Shown here: piece by piece, positions 6,056 to 12,651 of the stretch
Layout of the letters: each line of letters begins with the position of its first letter
How positions within the stretch are numbered: position 1 is the stretch's first letter
Source: Spirochaetaceae bacterium
Lineage (GTDB): Bacteria; Spirochaetota; Spirochaetia; Treponematales; Breznakiellaceae
Assembly (NCBI GenBank): GCA_031265015.1
Contig: JAISDG010000103.1
Coordinates: 1-12,651 of the forward strand
DNA length: 12,651 nt
Direction of reading: 5' to 3'
The notes under the pieces: generated by a model
What the model saw: only the letters and a program-made list of their open reading frames with translations
What the model was told of the DNA's origin: nothing
Databases searched by the model: none
Program-made: the position numbers and the translations under genes

Positions 6056-6802
6056 ATGGACATCACTTACGCAAAAACCGCCCTGCTTGAAGTTGATATC
6101 CAAAACGACTTCTGTCCCGCGTATACGGGCAGGGACGGCCGGGAACATCCGGCCGGGGCGCTGTCGGTAAAAGGTGGTAATGACATTGTCGCCCCCCTTA
6201 ACAGCTTCGCCCGGAAGCTTCATAAGCGGGGCGGACGCGTTCTGGCAACCCAGGACTGGCATCCCTCCAATCATGTTTCCTTTGCATCTTCCCATAAAAA
6301 CCAAAAAATCGGCGCTACGATCCTGATACCGGTGCCGGACGAAACGGCGCAACTGTTTACCCGGCAGTTTCCCCAGTTAACAGCCGATCCCATTCCCGGG
6401 GCGATACAACAGCTCCTCTGGCCGGTACACTGCCTGCAGAATACCGGGGGGGCCGCGTTTCACGACGAGCTGGATATCACCCTGATTGACTTTGTATTCC
6501 GCAAGGGTTTCCGGAAAAATATTGATTCCTATTCGGCTTTTTTTGAAAACGACCGCTGTACCTCTACGGATCTGTACGCGTACCTGAAGGAACAGAATAT
6601 CGACGCCCTGTTTATCGGGGGACTTGCCACGGATTACTGTGTTTTTTATACCGTCATCGACGCTCTCCGGCTGGGATTCAAAACGTTTGTCGTATCCGAT
6701 GTCTGCGCGGGAATAGACATACCTCCCGGTTTTCTGGCAAGAACCGTTGACGCGATGAAAAAAAAAGGCGCGGAGTTTATAAATTCCACAGATATTGCTT
6801 GA
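6056..6802 (+). CDS. pncA: nicotinamidase
   Basis: A 248-residue cysteine hydrolase of the isochorismatase-like family that deamidates nicotinamide to nicotinate in the cytoplasm, the first step of NAD salvage through the Preiss-Handler route. The catalytic triad is visible as D14 (VDIQNDF), K150 (RKGFRKNIDSYSAF) and C195 (ATDYC). The metal-binding set is D67, H69 and H73 (QDWHPSNH). The K-x-DSYSAF block is typical of nicotinamidases rather than other isochorismatase-like hydrolases. Slightly longer than the roughly 210-residue E. coli enzyme, with extra residues after NDFCP. Start ATG 6056 is chosen over an in-frame TTG at 6020 because the TTG coincides with the predicted -35 box and because family alignment begins just before D14. 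It is followed after 30 nt by pncB, the next enzyme of the pathway. Confidence 0.93.
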   Translation: MDITYAKTALLEVDIQNDFCPAYTGRDGREHPAGALSVKGGNDIVAPLNSFARKLHKRGGRVLATQDWHPSNHVSFASSHKNQKIGATILIPVPDETAQLFTRQFPQLTADPIPGAIQQLLWPVHCLQNTGGAAFHDELDITLIDFVFRKGFRKNIDSYSAFFENDRCTSTDLYAYLKEQNIDALFIGGLATDYCVFYTVIDALRLGFKTFVVSDVCAGIDIPPGFLARTVDAMKKKGAEFINSTDIA

Positions 6803-6832
6803 TTTGGATAGGATTGTTATAAAGGACATTGC

Positions 6833-8299
6833 ATGAACGCCGGTCCTTCAGCCCTGTTTACCGATTTTTACTCCCTCACCATGGCCCAGGGGTACTGGAA
6901 AAACCGGATGAACAACCGGGCGGTATTTGAAATGTTTTTCCGCCGGCAGCCCTTCGGCGGGGGCTTTTCGGTTTTTGCGGGCCTGGCTACCCTGGTGGAA
7001 CAGCTTAAGGGCTTTTCCTTTTCCGGGGAAGACCTGGCCTATCTGGACTCCCTTCATTTTTTTGAAGACCCGTTCCTGGATTACCTTAAAAGCTTCCGCT
7101 TTTCCGGCAGCCTCTGGGCGATGGATGAGGGAACGATTGTCTTTCCCCAGGAACCGCTTATCCGGGTCGACTCGAATCTTATAGAATCCCAGATTATCGA
7201 AGGGCTTGTCCTTAACACCATTAACTTTCAAAGCCTTATCGCCACCAAGACCGCCCGGGTATACCTGGCATCGGGCAGGGGGTCGATCATGGAATTCGGC
7301 CTTCGGCGGGCCCAGGGTACGGACGGCGCGATGTCCGCTTCCAGGGCGGCTTTTATCGGGGGGGCCGCCGGAACCAGCAATGTCCTGGCGGGAAAAGCCT
7401 GGGGCATACCGGTCCTGGGCACCATGGCCCACTCCTGGGTTATGTCCTTTCCCGGCGAGGAAGAAGCTTTCAGGGCCTATGCCCGGCTTTATCCGGATAA
7501 AACGATCTTTCTTATCGATACCTACGATACCCTTAAAAGCGGCGTTCCGAACGCCCTGAAAGCGGGCCGGGAACTGGCGGCGGCGGGGAAAAATTTCGGG
7601 GTCAGGCTGGATTCGGGGGACATGCATTACCTTTCGGTGGAGGTTCGGAAGATTCTGGACGCCGCGGGTTTTCCCAAAGCCACCATTACCGTATCCAACG
7701 ATCTGGACGAACATATCGTGGATACCCTGACCAAGGCGGGGGCGCCGATCGACACCTGGGGCGTGGGTACCCAAATGGTTACCGGAGGCAGCGAAGCTTC
7801 CTTTACGGGGGTTTACAAACTGGCAGCCAAGGACGAAGGCGGCGGTGTTCTTGCCCCCACGATGAAATTTTCCGACAACCCCGAAAAAACCACCAATCCC
7901 GGAGTTAAACAGGTATGGCGGCTCCGGGATGAACAGGGCTGGACCCTGGCGGATATTATGAGCCTGGACGATTCGGAATCCCCCCCGCCGGGGGAAGCTC
8001 CCGACATACTGGAAAAGGGCAAACGCTACGCTTTCTGGCACCCCCAGGCGGATTACCGTCATTTTCACCACGTTATAGAGGGAAACGCCGAAGCCCTGCT
8101 GAAAAAAAAGCTGGACCACGGCTGTTCCCCGGAATCCCCTTCCCTCTCCGCCATCCAGCAAAAGGTTAAAGACGGGCTGGACAGTTTTGATCAGAGCTAC
8201 AAGCGCATCCTCAATCCCCATATTTACAAAGTGTCGGTTACCGAACGGCTGCGGACCCTCAAGCTGAAATTGATAAAAAGTTACCTTGGGGAGCTTTGA
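6833..8299 (+). CDS. pncB: nicotinate phosphoribosyltransferase
   Basis: A 488-residue enzyme that condenses nicotinate with phosphoribosyl pyrophosphate, coupled to ATP hydrolysis, to make nicotinate mononucleotide. Family blocks in order: TDFYSLTMAQGYW (10-22), LIESQIIEGLVLNTINFQS near 117-135, EFGLRRAQG with GAMSASRAAFIGG, GTMAHSWVMSF with H200 as the expected phosphorylated histidine, FLIDTYDTLKSG, GVRLDSGD, and TWGVGTQMVTG. The length fits the long Gram-positive/spirochete type rather than the roughly 400-residue E. coli type. Start ATG 6833 has AAAGGA at normal spacing. Cotranscribed with pncA upstream. Its TGA stop overlaps the ATG of the next gene, so the two are probably translationally coupled. 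Confidence 0.94.
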   Translation: MNAGPSALFTDFYSLTMAQGYWKNRMNNRAVFEMFFRRQPFGGGFSVFAGLATLVEQLKGFSFSGEDLAYLDSLHFFEDPFLDYLKSFRFSGSLWAMDEGTIVFPQEPLIRVDSNLIESQIIEGLVLNTINFQSLIATKTARVYLASGRGSIMEFGLRRAQGTDGAMSASRAAFIGGAAGTSNVLAGKAWGIPVLGTMAHSWVMSFPGEEEAFRAYARLYPDKTIFLIDTYDTLKSGVPNALKAGRELAAAGKNFGVRLDSGDMHYLSVEVRKILDAAGFPKATITVSNDLDEHIVDTLTKAGAPIDTWGVGTQMVTGGSEASFTGVYKLAAKDEGGGVLAPTMKFSDNPEKTTNPGVKQVWRLRDEQGWTLADIMSLDDSESPPPGEAPDILEKGKRYAFWHPQADYRHFHHVIEGNAEALLKKKLDHGCSPESPSLSAIQQKVKDGLDSFDQSYKRILNPHIYKVSVTERLRTLKLKLIKSYLGEL

Positions 8300-9363
8300 T
8301 GAGCCGCCGGACAGACCTCTATGCTCTCATGGAAAGCCTTCCCGGGAATGATCCGGCCTGGAATCTTCTGGACGCGTTTGACGCGGTAACCAACGGCATG
8401 GAAAACCCGGAGGCGATGAAAAAAGCCGAAAAGCTGTCCAGCCCCGAACTGGAACCCTGGAAATTCCTGGTTAAGGCCATAGCCTTTCTCTACGGGGGGA
8501 AGGCCGAACAGTGCCGGAAGGCGGCGGAAGCCATGCCCGGGGACAGTCCTCCGGGAAAGCTTAAGCCTGTTTTCCGGGCATGGCTTATACGGCGGCAGGG
8601 CGGGACCGGAACGGACCAGGCGCTGTTTGAGACGCTGACGGGGTGCTGCAACCCGGTGATGGAACTGTACCGCCGGCTTATCATCGAACCCCATCCCCTG
8701 TGCCTGACGGCAGAACAGGCGGAGGAGGCCCTGCGGCAGGGTATGGAAGAACAGTTTTCCGGCCTGGCGGGACGGGTTCTTCTGGCCTTAAAGGAACAAT
8801 CCCCCTTTCTGGCCCTTCGCTACGGGGTATACTGCCTTAATCTGGTTAACGACTCCGGCTGCGAAGGAAGCGGCTTTTTTCCCCTGACCCGTAAATGCCT
8901 GGGAGAGGCCGACGCGTTCTGCGCCCTGGGCCTGGCCCTGGCGGGCCGGGACAACGAAGCCGCGGCCGCGGCCCTGGGGAACGCCCTTAAAAACGCCTTC
9001 CCCGCCGGGACCGGGGAAAAGGCCTTTTTGGACGGCACGAACGCCGGGGCCCTGGAACGGCTGGCAAAACTCTTCGGTTCCTCCGGCGGCCGGCGGAGGG
9101 GCCGGCGGAAAATCGAACGGCTCCAGCCCGATTTGTTCCCCGCCGTTTCCACGGGCGAGGAAGAAGAACCCGGAGCAAACAGGGAAAAAATAACCGCGGC
9201 GGTCAGGGCGTACCTCTGTGAAAAAGACGCCGCGCTGCTGGAAACGGTACTTCGGGTTCCCCTGTCTTTTGAGGAACTGGCCCGGGAGCTTCCCCCCGCG
9301 GTCCGTTATCTGGGACCGGGCATCTGGATAAAGGCTATTAAGGATGCTTCCGGCCCGGTATAA
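8299..9363 (+). CDS. uncharacterised protein coupled to pncB
   Basis: A 354-residue protein I do not recognise. It appears soluble and helix-rich, without signal peptide or clear membrane segment. The Ala/Leu-rich middle part could be TPR-like helical repeats but has no clean motif. A basic patch, GGRRRGRRK (about 263-271), is followed by QPDLF (276-280), then an acidic GEEEEP stretch and a final domain of about 60 residues. Start ATG 8299 shares one base with the pncB stop (TGATG), so no separate ribosome site is needed; a TTG three bases earlier is possible but less likely. The next gene, the nucleoside kinase, begins 44 nt downstream with its own AAGGAG. Context suggests coordinated expression with NAD salvage, but no function can be assigned. 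Confidence 0.8.
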   Translation: MSRRTDLYALMESLPGNDPAWNLLDAFDAVTNGMENPEAMKKAEKLSSPELEPWKFLVKAIAFLYGGKAEQCRKAAEAMPGDSPPGKLKPVFRAWLIRRQGGTGTDQALFETLTGCCNPVMELYRRLIIEPHPLCLTAEQAEEALRQGMEEQFSGLAGRVLLALKEQSPFLALRYGVYCLNLVNDSGCEGSGFFPLTRKCLGEADAFCALGLALAGRDNEAAAAALGNALKNAFPAGTGEKAFLDGTNAGALERLAKLFGSSGGRRRGRRKIERLQPDLFPAVSTGEEEEPGANREKITAAVRAYLCEKDAALLETVLRVPLSFEELARELPPAVRYLGPGIWIKAIKDASGPV

Positions 9364-9407
9364 TGCAATAAACGGGGTTTCAAATCCAGGATGACTAAGG
9401 AGCGGTT

Positions 9408-11096
9408 ATGAGCGAATCCGGTACCATAGAAATACGTTTTTCCCATACGGGGAAAGGCGGCGCCGAAGAGGGCAAGGCGGTAACCTGCCCCTTCGGCATA
9501 CCGGTGGACAGTTTTCTTGAAAGTTTCGGCGAAGTGGACGGGGGCCTGGCCGCGGTGTATGTCAACAACGAAATCCTGCCCCTTTCAACCAGGCTCGAAA
9601 TCAACTGTACCCTTACGCCCATTTCCCTGGCCTGCCACGACGGCGTGGTAATCTACCGCCGTTCCCTGGCGTTTCTCCTGGCCATCGCCGCCCGGGACCT
9701 TTTTCCCAGCCGCCGGCTTACCGTGGGCCATTCCCTGGGGCACTCGTACTACTATACCTTTGCCAATGGGAAAAAACCCGGCGGCACGGAAATCAAAGCC
9801 CTGGAACGGGAAATGCGGGCCATGGCGGCGGATAACCTCCCCATCAGCTGCGGCTATATGGCCTACGGGGAAGCCCTGACCCTGTTTGAGCAAAACCACC
9901 AGGAAGACACCCTTTTGCTCTTTGAGCAGCGCAGCGAATCCAAGGTCCGGGTTAACCGGTGCAGGGATTTCGCGGATCTGTACGTGGAACCTCTGGTAAA
10001 CCGCACGGGGGTGCTGGACGCCTTTGAGCTGATGGAATACGGCGACGGCCTGCTCCTCCGGTTTCCCGCCACGGGCCAGGGAAAAACCATCGAACGCTTT
10101 GAAGACAGCCCCAGCCTTTTTTCCGTATACCAGGAATACAAAAAGTGGGGCAATATCCTGGGAGTCCGGGCCGTGGGCCAGCTGAACCGGCTGGTATCGG
10201 AACGGAAGGTAAAGGAGTACATCCGCATTGCCGAATCCTTCCAGGCAAAAAAGATGGCGGAAATCGCGGACCGCATTTATGAACGGCGGAATGACGTGCG
10301 GATAATTCTTATCGCCGGCCCCTCCAGTTCGGGCAAAACCACCACCGCCAAGTGGCTTTCCATCCAGCTCCAGGTTATGGGAATGTCCCCCATTTCCGTC
10401 AGCCTGGACGATTATTACCGCAATCCCGGTGACGCTCCCAAAGACGAACAGGGCCGGCCCGATCTGGAATGTCTGGAAGCCCTGGACGTACCCTACCTGA
10501 ACCGGCAGCTGGTAGGGCTTCTGGAAGGAAAAGAGGTGGATATTCCCGTCTTTGATTTTAAAACGGGAACCCGTAAAACCCGGGGCAGGCCAATCAAACT
10601 TGACAGCCGTTCGGTTTTAATTATGGAGGGAATCCACGGCCTTAATGACGCGTGCACCCCCCAGGTGGAGCGGAAGAAAAAGTTTAAGCTCTACGTTTCG
10701 GCCCTGACCCAGATCAACCTGGACGATCATAACCGTATCCCCACCAGCGAGAACCGGCTGCTCCGCCGCATGGTCCGGGACAACCAGTTCAGGGGCACCG
10801 GGGCGGCCAAAACCATACAGATGTGGCCCAGCGTCCAGGCCGGAGAGCGGAAACATATCTTCCCCTTCCAGGACGGCGCCGATATGGCCTTCAATTCCGC
10901 GCTGGACTACGAACTGGCGGTTCTTAAATTTTACGCCGATCCCCTGCTGCGTTCGGTAAAGCCCACCATGCCCGAATATGCCGAAGCCCGGCGGATCCTT
11001 TCGTTCCTGGAAAACTTTGCCCCCATACCGCCCCAGTATGTGTCCGGCACCAGCATCCTTAGGGAATTTATCGGGGACAGCGAGTTTAAGTATTAG
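9408..11096 (+). CDS. nucleoside (uridine-type) kinase with N-terminal TGS/ThrRS-like domains
   Basis: A 562-residue fusion protein. Residues about 1-75 resemble a TGS domain. The next part (about 80-250) resembles the ThrRS/AlaRS second additional (editing) domain, with H108-xxx-H112 in VGHSLGHSYYY. The C-terminal half is a uridine kinase/phosphoribulokinase-type P-loop kinase: Walker A GPSSSGKTT (304-312), SLDDYYRNP and MEGIHGLND. It probably phosphorylates a nucleoside using ATP or GTP; the exact substrate is open, since only part of this fusion family has been characterised. Whether the tRNA-synthetase-like part senses a ligand or only structures the enzyme is unknown. Start ATG 9408 has AAGGAG 6 nt upstream. 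It is the last gene of the rightward NAD-salvage cluster; no terminator is evident directly after the TAG stop. Confidence 0.85.
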   Translation: MSESGTIEIRFSHTGKGGAEEGKAVTCPFGIPVDSFLESFGEVDGGLAAVYVNNEILPLSTRLEINCTLTPISLACHDGVVIYRRSLAFLLAIAARDLFPSRRLTVGHSLGHSYYYTFANGKKPGGTEIKALEREMRAMAADNLPISCGYMAYGEALTLFEQNHQEDTLLLFEQRSESKVRVNRCRDFADLYVEPLVNRTGVLDAFELMEYGDGLLLRFPATGQGKTIERFEDSPSLFSVYQEYKKWGNILGVRAVGQLNRLVSERKVKEYIRIAESFQAKKMAEIADRIYERRNDVRIILIAGPSSSGKTTTAKWLSIQLQVMGMSPISVSLDDYYRNPGDAPKDEQGRPDLECLEALDVPYLNRQLVGLLEGKEVDIPVFDFKTGTRKTRGRPIKLDSRSVLIMEGIHGLNDACTPQVERKKKFKLYVSALTQINLDDHNRIPTSENRLLRRMVRDNQFRGTGAAKTIQMWPSVQAGERKHIFPFQDGADMAFNSALDYELAVLKFYADPLLRSVKPTMPEYAEARRILSFLENFAPIPPQYVSGTSILREFIGDSEFKY

Positions 11097-11131
11097 AGAC
11101 TAACCAGGGGATATAAGGGGAAGTATTTTCG

Positions 11132-11179
11132 GGTAATTTGACACTATTGAAATAGTGGATAAAAGATAATAAAATTACC
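11132..11179. repeat. nested inverted repeat upstream of the transposase fragment
   Basis: The outer arms GGTAATTT (11132-11139) and AAATTACC (11172-11179) are perfect inverted copies. The inner arms CACTATT (11142-11148) and AATAGTG (11151-11157) are also perfect, with a 2-nt GA centre. The right half equals the reverse complement of the left half except that 14 nt replace 2 nt between the arms. A consensus TTGACA (11138-11143) lies inside it. It may be an IS end or a hairpin controlling transposase expression. Confidence 0.55.
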
Positions 11180-11209
11180 GGCACCAGGGACTAATGAGAA
11201 GGAAACCCT

Positions 11210-11686
11210 ATGCCGGCTAAAATTTACAAGATAAGCTTAACAAAAGATGAAAAAAGGACGCTCATTGACGTACTCAATAAAGAAGAACAAAAAATCAAAA
11301 AATGGAAAAGGGCGCAGGCCTTGCTGCTGGCCCATGAAAATTATACCGACGAGGCTATAGCGGAACGGACCGGTATGTCCCGCCGCGGTCTTGAACAGCT
11401 GCGGCATCGTTTTGTTGAAGAGGGATTTAAAAACACCCTGGAGGGCAAAGGAAAAGGACACCGGCCCCGCTCACTCCAGGGTAAGGACGAAGCGCGCCTT
11501 ATCTCGCTGGCATACGGCCCAAAACCGGAGGGAAAAACACGCTGGTCGCTGCGCCTGCTTGCGGAGAAATGGGCTGCCCTGACAGAACCAGATACGAAAA
11601 CGGTATCCAGAGAAACGATTCGCAGGACGTTAAAAAGACAAGCCGCAAACGGACCACATCAGGCCAAGGGGTATCCGGAAGATTAA
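11210..11686 (+). CDS. IS630-family transposase, N-terminal fragment
   Basis: A 158-residue product matching the DNA-binding half of IS630/Tc1-type transposases. A helix-turn-helix region (YTDEAIAERTGMSRRGLEQLRHRF, about 45-68) is followed by the LEGKGKGHRP linker, the EARLISLAYGPKPEGKTRWSLRLLAEK block and VSRETIRRTLK (about 131-141). Full IS630 transposases run to roughly 340 residues with a DDE catalytic domain, which is absent here. Family-like sequence fades at about residue 142, and the TAA stop overlaps the stop of the convergent decarboxylase gene. It is therefore either a 3'-truncated pseudogene or a first reading frame that has lost its partner. Start ATG 11210 has AAGGAAA at good spacing. 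No transposition activity is expected from this fragment alone. Confidence 0.75.
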   Translation: MPAKIYKISLTKDEKRTLIDVLNKEEQKIKKWKRAQALLLAHENYTDEAIAERTGMSRRGLEQLRHRFVEEGFKNTLEGKGKGHRPRSLQGKDEARLISLAYGPKPEGKTRWSLRLLAEKWAALTEPDTKTVSRETIRRTLKRQAANGPHQAKGYPED

Positions 11687-12648
11687 AAACGTACCAACTT
11701 TTTAAAGTACATAATAGTTTCCTTTAATCCATCTTGCAGTGAGACCCTGGGTTCCCAGGAGAGTTCCTTTTTTACAAGGGTAATGTCAGGTTTCCTCTGC
11801 ATCGGATCATCCTGCGGTAATGGCTGATATTGAATTTTTGATTTACTGTCAGTTAAGGCGATAATCTGTTCCGCAAGTTCTTTGATTGTGAATTCCTCTG
11901 GGTTTCCAATATTTACCGGCCCTGTAAAATCAGATCGAGACTGCATCATCAAAAAAAGCGCCTGTATAAGATCTTCAACATAACAAAATGATCGCGTCTG
12001 ATTTCCATCGCCATATATCGTAATGTCTTCATTTTTAAGCGCCTGCATTATAAAATTACTTACTACCCTGCCGTCATTCGGATGCATCCGGGGTCCGTAG
12101 GTATTGAATATACGGACAACCTTTATTTCTACGTTGTGTTGTCTGTGATAATCAAAGAACAAAGTTTCGGCACATCGCTTTCCCTCGTCATAACAAGAAC
12201 GGATGCCAATTGGGTTTACGTTACCCCAGTATGATTCTATTTGCGGGTGAATCGATGGGTTACCATAAACTTCGCTGGTAGAGGCTTGCAAAATTTTCGC
12301 CCGCGTACGTTTTGCAAGTCCGAGCATATTAATTGCTCCATGAACACTGGTTTTTGTCGTCTGTACGGGATCATATTGATAATGCGGAGGACTTGCGGGA
12401 CAAGCTAAGTTATATATTTGGTCAACCTCTATATAATAAGGGAGCGTAACATCATGCCGCAGTATTTCAAAATACGAGCTGTTAACAAGGTGTCCAATAT
12501 TGCGTTTCTGTCCCGTGAAGAAATTATCCATGCATATTACATCAAAATTTTCCTTGAGTAATCTATCGCACAGATGACTGCCCAGGAACCCTGCCCCGCC
12601 GGTTACCAGGACACGGGTATTGAGCGGGTAGATGTGATTTTTAGCCAT
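11683..12648 (-). CDS. UDP-glucuronate decarboxylase (UDP-xylose synthase)
   Basis: A 321-residue extended short-chain dehydrogenase/reductase that converts UDP-glucuronate to UDP-xylose and CO2 using bound NAD+. Visible features are the Rossmann motif TGGAGFLGSH (16-25), an acidic residue ending the second strand (D41), NLACPASPPHYQYDP (80-94), typical of UXS enzymes, STSEVYG (123-129), the catalytic Y153xxxK157 in CYDEGKR, and RIFNTYGPRM. These blocks distinguish it from UDP-glucose 4-epimerase. Length matches bacterial UXS. Start ATG 12648 is only 3 nt from the window edge, so its ribosome site is unseen and a slightly earlier start cannot be excluded. The gene is visibly richer in A and T than the others, suggesting acquisition, and likely belongs to a polysaccharide or lipopolysaccharide sugar cluster beyond the edge. 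Confidence 0.9.
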   Translation of the reverse strand: MAKNHIYPLNTRVLVTGGAGFLGSHLCDRLLKENFDVICMDNFFTGQKRNIGHLVNSSYFEILRHDVTLPYYIEVDQIYNLACPASPPHYQYDPVQTTKTSVHGAINMLGLAKRTRAKILQASTSEVYGNPSIHPQIESYWGNVNPIGIRSCYDEGKRCAETLFFDYHRQHNVEIKVVRIFNTYGPRMHPNDGRVVSNFIMQALKNEDITIYGDGNQTRSFCYVEDLIQALFLMMQSRSDFTGPVNIGNPEEFTIKELAEQIIALTDSKSKIQYQPLPQDDPMQRKPDITLVKKELSWEPRVSLQDGLKETIMYFKKLVRF

Positions 12649-12651
12649 ATG

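Larger units (their letters stand above)
11132..11686 (+). mobile_element. IS630-type insertion sequence remnant
   Basis: The span covers the nested inverted repeat (a candidate left end) plus the transposase N-terminal fragment. No matching right end is seen: no copy of the left-end sequence occurs near or after 11686, where a convergent gene begins at once. The true limits are uncertain. Confidence 0.5.

Noticed and set aside
6848..8221. Long open frame of 457 codons on the minus strand
   Set aside because: It lies wholly antisense to pncB, whose family motifs are clear throughout. The translation has no recognisable domain and reflects codon bias of the GC-rich gene.
9863..10276. 137-codon minus-strand open frame
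   Set aside because: Shadow of the nucleoside kinase; no domain and no start signal.
1..12651. CRISPR array, prophage or defence island
   Set aside because: No regularly spaced repeats, integrase, phage structural genes or recognised defence domains were found on either strand.

Overview
This GC-rich window (roughly 55-60% by eye, except the last ~1 kb) most resembles a spirochete of the treponeme group. That placement is an inference from the gene repertoire: a DUF115/MptE-like protein, a tandem HD-type signalling protein, a SurA/PpiD-like chaperone and a TGS-uridine kinase fusion. No rRNA or other decisive marker is present.

Left half (1-5338, minus strand): four genes run leftward as a probable operon from a good sigma70-type promoter at 5369-5397. 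In transcription order they are a membrane-anchored SurA/PpiD-like foldase with two parvulin-like repeats, a DUF115 protein, a D-lyxose isomerase (cupin), and a degenerate HD-GYP protein cut by the window edge.

Centre (5339-6055): the divergent promoter region serves a tRNA with a CAT anticodon on the plus strand, probably tRNA-Ile2 that is lysidine-modified. A leader-like gap with two nested hairpins follows, then a small DUF1508 (YegP-like) protein with a lysine/alanine-rich tail and a strong rho-independent terminator.

Right half (6056-11096, plus strand): an NAD-salvage block. Nicotinamidase (pncA) has a promoter placed so that the mRNA would be leaderless. Nicotinate phosphoribosyltransferase (pncB) follows, then an unrecognised 354-aa protein coupled to pncB by a TGATG stop/start overlap, then a 562-aa nucleoside kinase with N-terminal ThrRS-like TGS and HxxxH domains. 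PncA and PncB together turn nicotinamide into nicotinate mononucleotide (Preiss-Handler pathway).

Right edge (11097-12651): an IS630-type transposase N-terminal fragment, preceded by a nested inverted repeat, ends on a stop codon that overlaps the stop of a convergent, visibly more AT-rich UDP-glucuronate decarboxylase gene. This looks like a recombination junction into an acquired polysaccharide or nucleotide-sugar region. I saw no CRISPR array, phage module or clear defence system.
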